Assembly: GCF_040361195.1 (NCBI RefSeq)
Contig: NZ_APNE01000004.1
DNA length: 64,000 bases
DNA from: Salinisphaera hydrothermalis
Lineage (GTDB): Bacteria > Pseudomonadota > Gammaproteobacteria > Nevskiales > Salinisphaeraceae
Strand: one strand, 5' to 3'
Below the pieces are notes generated by a model. The model made no database searches. It was not told where the DNA came from and worked only from the letters and a program-made list of their open reading frames with translations. Each line of letters starts with the position of its first letter. Within the stretch, counting starts at the first letter, position 1. The position numbers and the translations under genes are program-made. Below are positions 16,129 through 25,113 of the stretch, piece by piece.

Positions 16129-17880
16129 TCAGCTCTTGCTGGGCGCGTCCCGGTGCAGGCCCTCGGCATCCAGCTTGCGGTAGATATACCACTGCTGGGC
16201 GATGGTCAGCAGGCTGTTGGTACACCAGTAGAGCACCAGGCCGGCCGGGAAGAAGCAGAAGAACACCGCCATGCCGATCGGCATGATCTGCATGATCCGC
16301 TGCTGCATCGGGTCCATCGCGACGTTCGCGTTCAGCTTCTGCTGGGCGAACATCACCAGACCGAAGATGATCGGCAGGATGAAGTACGGGTCTGGCGCCG
16401 ACAGATCCTGGATCCACAGCACGAACGGCGCATGGCGCAGTTCCACCGATTCACGCAGCACCCAGTACAGCGAGATGAACACCGGCATTTGGACCAGCAA
16501 CGGCCAGCAGCCGGCCATCGGATTGAAGCCCTCTTTCTTGTAGAGCTCCATCATCCGCTTCTGCAGTTCCTGCTTGTCGTCGCCGTACTGCTCCTTGAGT
16601 TTCTGCATGCGCGGCTGGAACTTGCGCATGCGCGCCATGCCGCGGAACTGAATCTCGGAGAGCTTGTAGAACAGCGCCTTGATCAGGAACGTCAACAGGA
16701 TGATCGACAGGCCCCAGTTGCCGACGATCGAGTGCAGATGATCCAGCACCCAGAAAATCGGGCGGGCCAGCACCGAGAACCACCCATAGTCGACCGTCAG
16801 CCCCAGACCGGGCGCGACCGCGTCGAGCTGGTCCTGGTATTTCGGGCCGATGAACAACGTGGACTTGAGCTCGCTCGTGCTGCCCGGCGCAACGCTGTGT
16901 TGCTGGCCAACAAAGCCTGCGGCGTAACCGCTCGAGGCGCCCTTGATGGACTTGGGCTGGGCAAACAGGCGTACCTTGGCATCAGACGGCGGGATGACCG
17001 CGCCAATGAAGTAGTGCTGGACCATCGCGATCCAGCCGCCCTGCTGGTTCAGCGACAGCTTGTCAGAGGCCAGATCGTCGCGGCCGCGCTGCTGATAGGA
17101 GTAGTCGCTGCCGTTCTTGTGTTGATACCAGCCCACGCCGAAGAAGGCGTGCGAGAAGGGCACGTCGCCGGTGTTCTCGTGCGGGGCACGCCAGTAGCGC
17201 ACGTATTGCGATAGCGGCCACGGCTGCGACGACTGATTCTGGATGTTGTAGTCGAGCCCGATCTTGTAGCTGCCACGGTGGAAGACGTAGATCTTGGTGA
17301 CCTTGTGGCCCTTGTTATCGGTCCAGGTCAGCGGCACGCGGAGCGTGTCCTGGCCTTTGGCCATGCGATATTCGGTCTTCGCCGACTGATAAGTCGTGTT
17401 GTGGTTGGGCGCATCCCCGCCCTGCGAGATCAGACCACTCTGCTCGATGAAGAAATCGGGCAGCGAATCGTTGATCAGGCGCAGATTGGTGTCGGGATGC
17501 TTGTCGGACAGCGGTACGCCCCGCAGCGCGACCTCACGCAGATCGCCGCCATGGGTATTGATCGTGACGTCCAGCTTGTCGGTGACGATATGCACCTTCT
17601 GGCCGGCATCGGATACCGGGGTCGGCTCTGCGCCGGGTGCAGCGGCCGTCGCGCTTGGCGTGCCACTCCCGCCACTGCCACTGCTGGCCGTGCTGGAGCC
17701 CTGGCTCGATGGCGTGCCGATATCGGGCACGTCGGAACCGTTGTCGGACTGGGCCTGCTGACTCGTCTGCTGCGCGCTGCCGGGCGAATTCTTCGGCGCG
17801 TAGTCCGTCTGCCATGCCTGGTAGAGGAAGAAGCAGATGACGGCGGCCGCACAAAGCAGCGCGAAACGAATATTGTCCAT
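16129..17880 (-). CDS. yidC: Membrane protein insertase YidC
   Basis: Inserts and folds inner-membrane proteins alone or with SecYEG. The 583 aa include the N-terminal transmembrane segment (FALLCAAAVICFFLYQAW), a ~40-residue Gly/Ser/Thr-rich linker, the large periplasmic beta-domain of Gram-negative YidC, and the conserved C-terminal core of five membrane segments with the conserved cytoplasmic loop (MRKFQPRMQKLKEQYGDDKQ, MMELYKKEGFNP) and YWVLRESVELRHAPF. Start at 17880 lies 28 bp after rnpA, leaving no room for yidD, which usually sits between these two genes. Confidence 0.97.
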   Translation of the reverse strand: MDNIRFALLCAAAVICFFLYQAWQTDYAPKNSPGSAQQTSQQAQSDNGSDVPDIGTPSSQGSSTASSGSGGSGTPSATAAAPGAEPTPVSDAGQKVHIVTDKLDVTINTHGGDLREVALRGVPLSDKHPDTNLRLINDSLPDFFIEQSGLISQGGDAPNHNTTYQSAKTEYRMAKGQDTLRVPLTWTDNKGHKVTKIYVFHRGSYKIGLDYNIQNQSSQPWPLSQYVRYWRAPHENTGDVPFSHAFFGVGWYQHKNGSDYSYQQRGRDDLASDKLSLNQQGGWIAMVQHYFIGAVIPPSDAKVRLFAQPKSIKGASSGYAAGFVGQQHSVAPGSTSELKSTLFIGPKYQDQLDAVAPGLGLTVDYGWFSVLARPIFWVLDHLHSIVGNWGLSIILLTFLIKALFYKLSEIQFRGMARMRKFQPRMQKLKEQYGDDKQELQKRMMELYKKEGFNPMAGCWPLLVQMPVFISLYWVLRESVELRHAPFVLWIQDLSAPDPYFILPIIFGLVMFAQQKLNANVAMDPMQQRIMQIMPIGMAVFFCFFPAGLVLYWCTNSLLTIAQQWYIYRKLDAEGLHRDAPSKS

Positions 17881-17908
17881 GCGAGGCGTGTATCCCTGAC
17901 GTTGGGCG

Positions 17909-18268
17909 CTAGTCCGCGGTCCGCGCCAGCCGTCGCCAGATGCGGGCGAGCTGCGCGGTCAGCGTTGCGTTGTCCATGGTGGCCGTTCGGCTACGGGCCA
18001 GCACGACGATATCAGTCGCCGGCAGATCGGCCCGCACATGCCGGAAGGATTCGCGGACGACGCGTTTGACGCGGCTGCGATCCACGGCACGGCGGATTCG
18101 CCGCTTGGCCAGCGCCAGCCCGAGTCGCGCGTGATCGTTGCCGTTAGCGGCGGCAATGACCACGAACCCATCGCAGACGAATTTTTCACCGCCGGCAAAA
18201 ACGGCGGTGTACTGCGACGGTCGAAGCAGGCGCGCCGCGCGTGGAAACGTCGCCTGCCGCTGCCTCAC
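17909..18268 (-). CDS. rnpA: Ribonuclease P protein component
   Basis: Protein subunit that helps the RNase P ribozyme mature tRNA 5' ends. The 119 aa contain the family signature around RLGLALAKRRIRRAVDRSRVKRVVRESFR, the basic helix that contacts RNA, preceded by an aromatic F-x-x-V strand. It follows rpmH after 4 bp and precedes yidC by 28 bp, the usual operon. Confidence 0.95.
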   Translation of the reverse strand: MRQRQATFPRAARLLRPSQYTAVFAGGEKFVCDGFVVIAAANGNDHARLGLALAKRRIRRAVDRSRVKRVVRESFRHVRADLPATDIVVLARSRTATMDNATLTAQLARIWRRLARTAD

Positions 18269-18272
18269 GGTT

Positions 18273-18407
18273 TTACGGCGTCAGGCGCTTGCGGCCCTTG
18301 GCACGACGGGCGGCCAGGACACGACGGCCGTTTTTCGTCGCCATGCGTGCGCGGAAACCGTGCGTACGCTTACGACGCAGATTGCTGGGCTGAAAAGTGC
18401 GTTTCAT
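18273..18407 (-). CDS. rpmH: 50S ribosomal protein L34
   Basis: The 44-residue L34 protein with its invariant start MKRTFQPSNLRRKRTHGFR and basic tail. The ATG at 18407 is chosen because it gives the canonical N-terminus. The open frame runs further upstream but lacks homology there. First gene of rpmH-rnpA-yidC-mnmE, divergent from dnaA across a ~180-bp spacer that contains a perfect DnaA box. Confidence 0.97.
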   Translation of the reverse strand: MKRTFQPSNLRRKRTHGFRARMATKNGRRVLAARRAKGRKRLTP

Positions 18408-18501
18408 AACGTTCTCGACTCGCGCCTGCGTCGGCGCATTGCAAGGAAAAGAGCGCGGGATTCTAGTCTCGTCCGAGCCCGCTTGCAAGCTGGAATAACA
18501 C

Positions 18502-18510
18502 TGTGGATAA
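18502..18510 (-). promoter_or_regulatory. DnaA box in the rpmH-dnaA spacer
   Basis: TGTGGATAA is the exact reverse complement of the consensus DnaA box TTATCCACA. It lies 80 bp upstream of the dnaA start, where DnaA autoregulation sites usually occur. It may also contribute to origin function. Confidence 0.8.
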
Positions 18511-18589
18511 GTTGTGATTGCTGGGTTATCTTGTCGGGCCGTCGTGCTCGGCGGGGCACGCCGTGTTTTGCCGCAATGGAGCGATCGAG

Positions 18590-19903
18590 TTGGCGAATAC
18601 CCTTTGGCAGCGCTGTCTGAGCCACATCGAGACGCGACTTCCGGAAAAAGACGTCAATCTCTGGCTGCGCCCGCTCGAGGCCCACTTCGGCGAAGATGGA
18701 CTGGATCTGATGGCCCCCAACGAGGTGGTGCGCGATCAGGTCGAGCGCGAGCTGCGGGCGCCCATCGCCAATGCTCTGAGCGAACTCGGCGAGCAACCCC
18801 GGCGTATTCGTGTGCTGGTCGGCGGTGGCCGGCGCAGCGAGGCAGCCGAAATCGACGAGGGCCCGGCTCTCACCGATACCAAACGCCACAATCTCGATTC
18901 GCGTTATACCTTCGAATCGTTCGTTCAGGGCAAGTCGAACCAGATCGCCCGGGCCGCGGCGGAACAAGCCGCCGACCCCGAGAATATGGCCTACAACCCC
19001 CTGCTGATCTATGGCGGCGTGGGGCTGGGCAAGACGCATCTGATGCAGAGTGTCGGCCACCGCCTACTGGCCAATAATCCGCGGGCACGCATCGCCTATG
19101 TGCGCTCCGAGCATTTCGTCAATGAAATGATCACGGCTATCCGTCATAACCGGATGGATCAGTTCAAGGAGCATTACCGCACCCTCGAAGCGCTGTTGAT
19201 CGACGACATCCAGTTCTTCGCCAACAAAGACCGCTCGCAGGAAGAGTTTTTCCACACGTTCAACTCTCTGCTCGAAGCGAACCAGCGCATCGTGATTACC
19301 TGCGATCGCTTCCCGAAAGAAGTCGAAGGCCTCGAGGATCGCTTGAAATCCCGTTTCTCGTGGGGCCTGTCGGTGGCCGTCGAGCCACCCGAGCTCGAGA
19401 CCCGGGTCGCCATCCTGTTGTCCAAGGCCGAAGCCCACAACGTCGATCTGCCGCAGGAAGTGGCGTTCTTCATCGCCAAGCGGGTGCGCTCGAATGTGCG
19501 CGATCTCGAAGGGGCCCTGCATCGCCTGAAGGCCTCGGCCCAGATCACCGGTGCCCCGATCACCGTCGACTTCGCCAAACAGGCGCTCTACGACATGCTC
19601 GCGGTCTACGACCGGCTGGTCACGCTGGAGAACATCCAGAAGACCGTCGCGGAGTATTTCAAGATCCGGCTCGCCGATCTGCTCGGTAAGAAACGGACCC
19701 GGTCGATCGCACGGCCGCGTCAGCTGGCCATGGCACTGGCCAAGGAACTGACCAACCACAGCCTGCCGGAGATCGGCCAGGGTTTCGGGGGACGCGACCA
19801 TACGACGGTTCTGCACGCCTGCCGCAAGGTCAAGGAACTACGCGAGACCGATACCCGCATGGACGAGGATTACGTCAATCTCAGTCGAATTCTCACCAGC
19901 TAG
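18590..19903 (+). CDS. dnaA: Chromosomal replication initiator protein DnaA
   Basis: AAA+ ATPase that binds DnaA boxes and opens oriC. TTG at 18590 is proposed as the start: it is preceded by GGAG eight bases upstream and yields MANTLWQRCLSHIETRLPE, which aligns with the normal DnaA N-terminus. The in-frame ATG at 18518 would add 24 residues unlike the family. Domain order: helical domain I (~1-80), linker, AAA+ domain with GGVGLGKTHL (Walker A) and LLIDDIQF (Walker B), and domain IV with the DnaA signature GRDHTTVLHACRK. Length is 437 aa, as expected. It leads the dnaA-dnaN-recF-gyrB series. Confidence 0.96.
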   Translation: MANTLWQRCLSHIETRLPEKDVNLWLRPLEAHFGEDGLDLMAPNEVVRDQVERELRAPIANALSELGEQPRRIRVLVGGGRRSEAAEIDEGPALTDTKRHNLDSRYTFESFVQGKSNQIARAAAEQAADPENMAYNPLLIYGGVGLGKTHLMQSVGHRLLANNPRARIAYVRSEHFVNEMITAIRHNRMDQFKEHYRTLEALLIDDIQFFANKDRSQEEFFHTFNSLLEANQRIVITCDRFPKEVEGLEDRLKSRFSWGLSVAVEPPELETRVAILLSKAEAHNVDLPQEVAFFIAKRVRSNVRDLEGALHRLKASAQITGAPITVDFAKQALYDMLAVYDRLVTLENIQKTVAEYFKIRLADLLGKKRTRSIARPRQLAMALAKELTNHSLPEIGQGFGGRDHTTVLHACRKVKELRETDTRMDEDYVNLSRILTS

Positions 19904-20158
19904 TTGTGGGTAAGTCGTGCATAACTCGAGTGCGTTATCGAAGGCTGCCCCGGGACGAAAAACAGCACACAAAAAGTCCACAGGCAGACAACAGCTTCGA
20001 CACCGCACTCACAACAACATAAGAAGCAAAGTAAATAATTGAATATAAAAATAAAAACGAGTTATTCACAGATTTTCGTCACAACTGTTGTGACTACTAC
20101 TGACTTTTCTTTAAGCGCTTAAGACAACAAGGCGGAGACCGTTCGGAGACCCCAAGCC
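19904..20158. other. oriC: Probable chromosomal origin of replication (oriC), dnaA-dnaN intergenic
   Basis: A 255-bp gap holding DnaA-box-like sequences TGTGGGTAA at 19905-19913 (8/9, reverse) and TTATTCACA at 20062-20070 (8/9), plus weaker matches. An AT-rich stretch at about 20020-20068 is suited to duplex unwinding. Two perfect palindromes follow: TCACAACTGTTGTGA (20079-20093) and TTAAGCGCTTAA (20111-20122). dnaN starts at 20159. The context and the nearby parS cluster support an origin, though the rpmH-dnaA spacer (with a perfect DnaA box) may contribute. Confidence 0.75.
20062..20070 (+). promoter_or_regulatory. DnaA box beside the AT-rich element
   Basis: TTATTCACA differs from TTATCCACA at one base. 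It immediately follows the most AT-rich stretch of the window, the arrangement expected beside a DNA-unwinding element. Confidence 0.65.
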
Positions 20159-21259
20159 ATGCAGTTCTCAGTCCAACGCAGAGATATCCTGTCCGCGCTA
20201 CAGACCGTGATCGGTGTGGTGGAACGACGGCAGACCATGCCCATCCTGTCGAACGTTTTGATCCAGGGGGGCAACAACCAGCTCACGATCACGGCAACCG
20301 ACCTGGAACTCGAACTGGTGACCCAATGCCCGGCGGTAATCGAGGCACCCGGTGAGATCGCGGTACCGGCTCGCAAGCTGCTCGACATTTGTCGAGGTTT
20401 GCCGGAAGACGCCGAGATCACATGCCGACAGGACGCCAACCAGACCCGTGTTCAGTCAGGCCGGTCACGCTTCACGTTAGCGAGTCTCTCAGCACAAGAC
20501 TGGCCTCACCTGGACGAAGTCGAATCGGGACAAGCCATCAATATTCCCGAGAGCATGCTCAAGCAATTGCTCGACCGGACTCATTTCGCGATGGCACACC
20601 AGGATGTTCGTTACTATCTCAACGGGTTATTGCTATCCCTGCGGCACGATCACGTGCGTTGTGTAGCAACCGACGGCCACCGCCTGGCTATGAGTGAGTC
20701 TCCAATCGATCTCGATATCGAAGAAGCGCAACAGGCAATCGTTCCCCGTAAAGCGATTACTGAACTGGTTCGCCTGCTCGGTAACAGCGAAGCCGAGATC
20801 ACGCTTTGGTTGTCGAACAAACACCTTCGTTTACAGCTCGCCGGGTTGAATTTCACGACCAAGTTGATCGATGGTCGTTTCCCGGATTACGAGCGCGTTA
20901 TTCCGGACAACCCGGAACGCCAGATGCAGGCGCATCGCGATACGATCCGGCAGGCACTATCACGAACCGCCATTCTGTCGAACGAAAAATTCGGTGGCGT
21001 GCGGTTATCCCTGTCCCAACATACGCTCAAGCTGCAGGCACAGAACGTCGAACGCGAAGAAGCCGAAGACGAGATTGAGGTCAGCTACGACCACGAACCG
21101 ATGGAAATCGGTTTCAATGTCAGCTATTTACTCGATGCACTCGGCGCCATGAATACAGAAGAATTCCGCTTATCGCTGTCGGGACCGGACAGCAGCGGGT
21201 TGCTCCAGGCGGTGGGTGACGAGTACAGCCGATATGTCGTCATGCCGATGCGGTTGTAG
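20159..21259 (+). CDS. dnaN: DNA polymerase III beta sliding clamp
   Basis: Ring-shaped processivity clamp of the replicative polymerase. The 366 aa have the three-domain clamp pattern: start MQFSVQRRDILSALQTVIGVVERRQTMPILSNVL, the central RYYLNGLLL...VATDGHRLAMS segment, and the typical C-terminus YVVMPMRL. It follows the origin region and precedes recF by 17 bp. Confidence 0.97.
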   Translation: MQFSVQRRDILSALQTVIGVVERRQTMPILSNVLIQGGNNQLTITATDLELELVTQCPAVIEAPGEIAVPARKLLDICRGLPEDAEITCRQDANQTRVQSGRSRFTLASLSAQDWPHLDEVESGQAINIPESMLKQLLDRTHFAMAHQDVRYYLNGLLLSLRHDHVRCVATDGHRLAMSESPIDLDIEEAQQAIVPRKAITELVRLLGNSEAEITLWLSNKHLRLQLAGLNFTTKLIDGRFPDYERVIPDNPERQMQAHRDTIRQALSRTAILSNEKFGGVRLSLSQHTLKLQAQNVEREEAEDEIEVSYDHEPMEIGFNVSYLLDALGAMNTEEFRLSLSGPDSSGLLQAVGDEYSRYVVMPMRL

Positions 21260-21276
21260 CCGACTCAGGATTGTGC

Positions 21277-22350
21277 ATGCGACTCGAGTCGCTTTATATC
21301 GAGAATTTTCGATGTATTGAACGCTGCGATATCGAGCTGTCGCCCGGGGTCAATTGCATTGTCGGCGATAACGCATCCGGCAAAACCAGTTTCCTCGAAG
21401 CGATCTATATCCTCGGTCGGGGTGAGTCTTTTCGCCAGTCTCGATTGGGGCAAGCTATTTGTCATGGCAGCGATGCGCTGACGATTCGTTCACGTCTGAA
21501 TAATCATGAAGGCAGTCGCCATCGCATCGGCTGCCATGTGACCCGTCAGACGCATCAGTTAAAGCTCGACGATCAGGCTGAAACAAGACGCTACGATCTG
21601 ATCAGCGTATTGCCTTTACAGCACATCGACCCCAATGTTCATCGACTGCTGGAACAGGGCCCGAAATATCGACGGCATTTTCTGGACTGGGGTGTGTTTC
21701 ACGTGGAACACGCTTTTTTCCCGGCATGGCGACGTTATCGCCGCGCTCTGAAACAACGTAACCGCGCCTTGCGTGCTCACCGCCCCAAACATCAAGTCAT
21801 CGCCTGGGACGCCGAGTTAGTGCAACAAGGCGAAATTATCGACGCGTGTCGCCGACAATACCTCGAACATATAAAACGCCGATTACCGGTGACGGCGCGA
21901 CAGCTCGTCGGCGACGATGAGCTGGATCTGACTTATCACCCGGGCTGGCGTGGTGACGAGGGATTTGGCCATGCGATGGCCAGCAGCCTGAAACAGGATT
22001 TACGCGCTGGCTTTACCCAACAAGGACCGCACCGGGCGGATATCCGCGTTTCCATTGCTTCGACAAACGCGCGGGACTGGGTTTCGCGTGGACAACAAAA
22101 ACTTTTAACTGCGGCGCTGCTGTTGGCGCAAGCGGATATTCTCCAATCGACGCGAGGCGTTCAACCCGTTCTGCTACTCGACGACATGGCCGCGGAGCTT
22201 GGCGAGACTTATCGTGCTGCTCTCGCCGCGGAAATCGAGCGTCTCGGCGTACAATGTTTTCTGACATTTTTGAGCCCCGATCTCATCCCGCGAGAGTTGA
22301 GTGAGACACGAATGTTCCACGTGAAACAGGGGCGAATCGCAATGGCCTGA
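21277..22350 (+). CDS. recF: DNA replication/repair protein RecF
   Basis: SMC-like ATPase that loads RecA at gaps. Walker A GDNASGKTSFLEAI near the N-terminus, the signature SRGQQKLLTAALLLAQ and Walker B PVLLLDDMAAELG are all present. ATG 21277 is preferred over TTG 21271 because it gives MRLESLYIENFR and has AGGA at a proper distance. The gene contains two perfect parS sites, which shape its protein sequence (VFHVEH and MFHVKQ). Confidence 0.96.
   Translation: MRLESLYIENFRCIERCDIELSPGVNCIVGDNASGKTSFLEAIYILGRGESFRQSRLGQAICHGSDALTIRSRLNNHEGSRHRIGCHVTRQTHQLKLDDQAETRRYDLISVLPLQHIDPNVHRLLEQGPKYRRHFLDWGVFHVEHAFFPAWRRYRRALKQRNRALRAHRPKHQVIAWDAELVQQGEIIDACRRQYLEHIKRRLPVTARQLVGDDELDLTYHPGWRGDEGFGHAMASSLKQDLRAGFTQQGPHRADIRVSIASTNARDWVSRGQQKLLTAALLLAQADILQSTRGVQPVLLLDDMAAELGETYRAALAAEIERLGVQCFLTFLSPDLIPRELSETRMFHVKQGRIAMA
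21695..21710. other. parS: parS site inside recF (perfect match)
   Basis: TGTTTCACGTGGAACA is the exact reverse complement of the widely conserved chromosomal parS TGTTCCACGTGAAACA. It lies about 1.7 kb from the presumed origin and is embedded in the recF frame (encodes VFHVEH). Confidence 0.9.
22313..22328. other. parS: parS site at the 3' end of recF (perfect match)
   Basis: TGTTCCACGTGAAACA is identical to the conserved parS sequence. It sits in the last codons of recF, which encode MFHVKQ, about 600 bp from the other recF site and in the opposite orientation. Confidence 0.9.
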
Positions 22351-22557
22351 TCCCTGGAAAACCGTTTCCTGGCCGACACGGATCCGAGAGTGGATTCCCA
22401 ATACTGTCACCGGGCAAAGGCTGTTTGCGACATGTCGGCTGGTGGCGGGTTATTAGGTCGGTGCTTGGCACAACGCAGAACCCGGCGGTGTGTCCCGTCC
22501 CATGATTTCGAATTCACGGCTCACATCAACATGATCGGGCCGTAAGCACGGCAGTCG

Positions 22558-22566
22558 TGCTAAAAT
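22558..22566 (+). promoter_or_regulatory. Extended -10 promoter for gyrB
   Basis: TGCTAAAAT fits an extended -10 element (TGnTATAAT-like). It predicts a start near 22573, leaving a ~27-nt leader before ATG 22600. A short dyad (AGCACG/CGTGCT) lies immediately upstream and overlaps it. No good -35 is visible, as is common for extended -10 promoters and supercoiling-sensitive gyr promoters. Confidence 0.5.
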
Positions 22567-22599
22567 CAAGTGTTTATTTCTAACCTTCGGGTTGATTCG

Positions 22600-25020
22600 A
22601 TGGCTGATTCCAACGGCGATTACAACTCCAGCAGTATCAAGGTCCTGAAAGGACTGGAAGCTGTGCGCAAACGGCCGGGTATGTACATCGGCGATACCGA
22701 TGACGGCACCGGTTTGCATCACATGGTGTTCGAAGTCGTCGACAACGCTATCGATGAGGCGCTTGCCGGATATTGCAAGGAGATCCTGGTCACGATCCAT
22801 CGTGACCAGAGCATTACGGTGTCTGACGACGGGCGCGGTATTCCGGTCGATATGCACGAAGGTGAAGGCAAGCCGGCCGCCGAGGTCATCATGACCGTTC
22901 TGCATGCCGGCGGTAAATTCGACGCCAATTCCTACAAGGTGTCGGGCGGCCTGCACGGGGTTGGCGTGTCGGTGGTCAACGCGCTATCCGATAAGTTGGA
23001 ACTCAACATTCATCGGGACGGTCATCATTATCGCCAGACGTATAGCATGGGCGAACCGCTGGACGAGCTCAGCGTTCTTGGCGATACCGATGCAACCGGG
23101 ACTTCGATTCATTTCCACCCGAGCCCGGAAGTCTTTACGAATATCACCTTCAATTACGACATTCTGGCCAAGCGCCTTCGCGAGCTGTCGTTTTTGAACT
23201 CCGGTGTGCGTATTCGTCTGGTCGAGGAGGCCAGCGAACGCGATGTGGTCTTCGAATACGAAGGCGGTATTCGGGCGTTCGTTGAGAACCTCAACGAAAA
23301 CAAAACACAGCTCCACGACACCGTGTTCTATTTCACGACCGAGCGCGACGAGATCGTCGTCGAAGTCGCGATGCAGTGGAACGACTCCTATCAAGAGAGC
23401 GTGTTCTGCTATACGAATAATATTCCGCAGCGGGATGGGGGCACGCATCTCGCCGGTTTCCGTGGTGCCTTGACCCGTTCGCTCAACGGCTATATCGAAT
23501 CCGAGGGTCTGGCCAAGAAAGAAAAGGTTTCGCCCACCGGCGACGATGCCCGCGAGGGACTGACTGCCGTGATCTCGGTCAAGGTGCCGGATCCGAAGTT
23601 CTCCTCGCAGACCAAGGAAAAATTGGTGTCTTCCGAAGTGCGGGCGGCCGTGGAATCCTCGGTCAGTGAGCAGCTCAACGACTTCCTGCTGGAGAATCCG
23701 CGCGAAGCCAAGCTGATCGCGGCCAAGGTGGTCGATGCCGCACGGGCACGCGATGCGGCGCGGCGCGCACGCGATATGACCCGGCGCAAGGGCGCGCTGG
23801 ATATCGCGGGTCTGCCCGGCAAATTGGCCGATTGTCAGGAAAAAGACCCGTCAGCCTCCGAACTGTTTCTGGTCGAGGGCGACTCGGCCGGTGGTTCCGC
23901 CAAGCAGGGGCGTGATCGTCATAATCAGGCGATCCTGCCGCTTAAGGGCAAGATTCTGAACGTCGAAAAAGCGCGGTTCGACAAGATGTTGTCGTCGGCC
24001 GAGGTCGGCACGCTGATTACGGCTTTGGGCTGCGGTATCGGGCGCGACGAATACGACCCGAGCAAGCTGCGTTACCACCGCATCATTATCATGACGGACG
24101 CCGACGTGGACGGCTCGCATATTCGAACGCTGTTGCTGACGTTCTTCTATCGTCAGATGTTCGAGTTGATCGAGGCCGGCTATATCTATATTGCCCAGCC
24201 ACCGTTGTACAAGGTGAAGTCGGGCAAGCAGGAATACTACGTCAAGGACGACAAGGAGCTGTCGAACTATCTCCTGCGCCTGGCGTTGAACAAAGCGGAA
24301 TTTCGGGTCTCGGCCGACGCCCCGCCGATCGCGGAGGACGCCCTGGCGGATCTGGCGCATCGTTATATGGCCATGCTGGAAGATATCGATCGCCTGGCGC
24401 GGCGGTTCGACCCGGCGACGCTCACCGAAATGACGTATCTCGAGCCGGTCTCGCCGAGCCTGTTTGCCGACGCCGATCGTATGCAGGCATGGGCGAATGC
24501 GTTACAGGCAAGACTCGATGCCCGCGACGAGCCGCGGCATCGCTACGAGGTACAAATCAAGCCGGCAGACGAAGAACACCCGCTGCATCTGCAGGTCACG
24601 CGCTACAGCCATGGTATTCCGCATATCTTTGTGTGGCACGAAGACTTCTTCACCAGCCCGGAATACACGCGCATTTCAGGTCTGGGCCAGGAGCTGATCC
24701 AGCTTATCGGCGAAGGCGCCTATGTGACCCGCGGTGAGCGGGAGCAGCAGGTTTCGACATTCGACGAGGCCTACCATTGGTTGCTCGATCAGGCCAAACG
24801 CGGGCTCAATGTCCAGCGCTACAAGGGGCTGGGCGAGATGAATCCCGAGCAGCTCTGGGAAACCACGATGGACCCCAACAGCCGCCGCTTGATGCAAGTA
24901 AAAATCGACGACGCGGTTGGCGCCGACCAGATCTTCACCACGCTCATGGGCGATCACGTCGAGCCCCGTCGTGAATTCATCGAACGCAACGCGCTGATGG
25001 TGTCGAATCTCGACGTCTAG
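22600..25020 (+). CDS. gyrB: DNA gyrase subunit B
   Basis: ATPase subunit of gyrase, which introduces negative supercoils. The 806 aa show the GHKL ATPase domain (EVVDNAIDEALAGY, DDGRGIPVDMH, GGLHGVGVSVVNALS), the transducer domain, the TOPRIM domain (EGDSAGGSAKQGRDR, DADVDGSHIRTLLLTFF) and the C-terminal GyrA-binding segment including the ~170-residue insert of Gram-negative GyrB. ATG 22600 (MADSNGDYNSSSIKVLKG) is chosen over GTG 22570, which would lie at the likely transcription start. A strong terminator follows. Confidence 0.97.
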   Translation: MADSNGDYNSSSIKVLKGLEAVRKRPGMYIGDTDDGTGLHHMVFEVVDNAIDEALAGYCKEILVTIHRDQSITVSDDGRGIPVDMHEGEGKPAAEVIMTVLHAGGKFDANSYKVSGGLHGVGVSVVNALSDKLELNIHRDGHHYRQTYSMGEPLDELSVLGDTDATGTSIHFHPSPEVFTNITFNYDILAKRLRELSFLNSGVRIRLVEEASERDVVFEYEGGIRAFVENLNENKTQLHDTVFYFTTERDEIVVEVAMQWNDSYQESVFCYTNNIPQRDGGTHLAGFRGALTRSLNGYIESEGLAKKEKVSPTGDDAREGLTAVISVKVPDPKFSSQTKEKLVSSEVRAAVESSVSEQLNDFLLENPREAKLIAAKVVDAARARDAARRARDMTRRKGALDIAGLPGKLADCQEKDPSASELFLVEGDSAGGSAKQGRDRHNQAILPLKGKILNVEKARFDKMLSSAEVGTLITALGCGIGRDEYDPSKLRYHRIIIMTDADVDGSHIRTLLLTFFYRQMFELIEAGYIYIAQPPLYKVKSGKQEYYVKDDKELSNYLLRLALNKAEFRVSADAPPIAEDALADLAHRYMAMLEDIDRLARRFDPATLTEMTYLEPVSPSLFADADRMQAWANALQARLDARDEPRHRYEVQIKPADEEHPLHLQVTRYSHGIPHIFVWHEDFFTSPEYTRISGLGQELIQLIGEGAYVTRGEREQQVSTFDEAYHWLLDQAKRGLNVQRYKGLGEMNPEQLWETTMDPNSRRLMQVKIDDAVGADQIFTTLMGDHVEPRREFIERNALMVSNLDV

Positions 25021-25081
25021 CGCGGACCGACCGCGTATCCTGGCGTCCCGGCAAGCGCTAAGATAAGCACCGTCTCGCACC

Positions 25082-25113
25082 AAGGCCCTCAGCGTTCGCT
25101 GAGGGCCTTTTTA
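25082..25113 (+). terminator. Rho-independent terminator after gyrB
   Basis: A perfect 12-bp stem, AAGGCCCTCAGC with GCTGAGGGCCTT, closes a GTTC tetraloop and is followed by T residues, 61 bp past the gyrB stop. It ends the dnaA-gyrB series. Confidence 0.92.
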
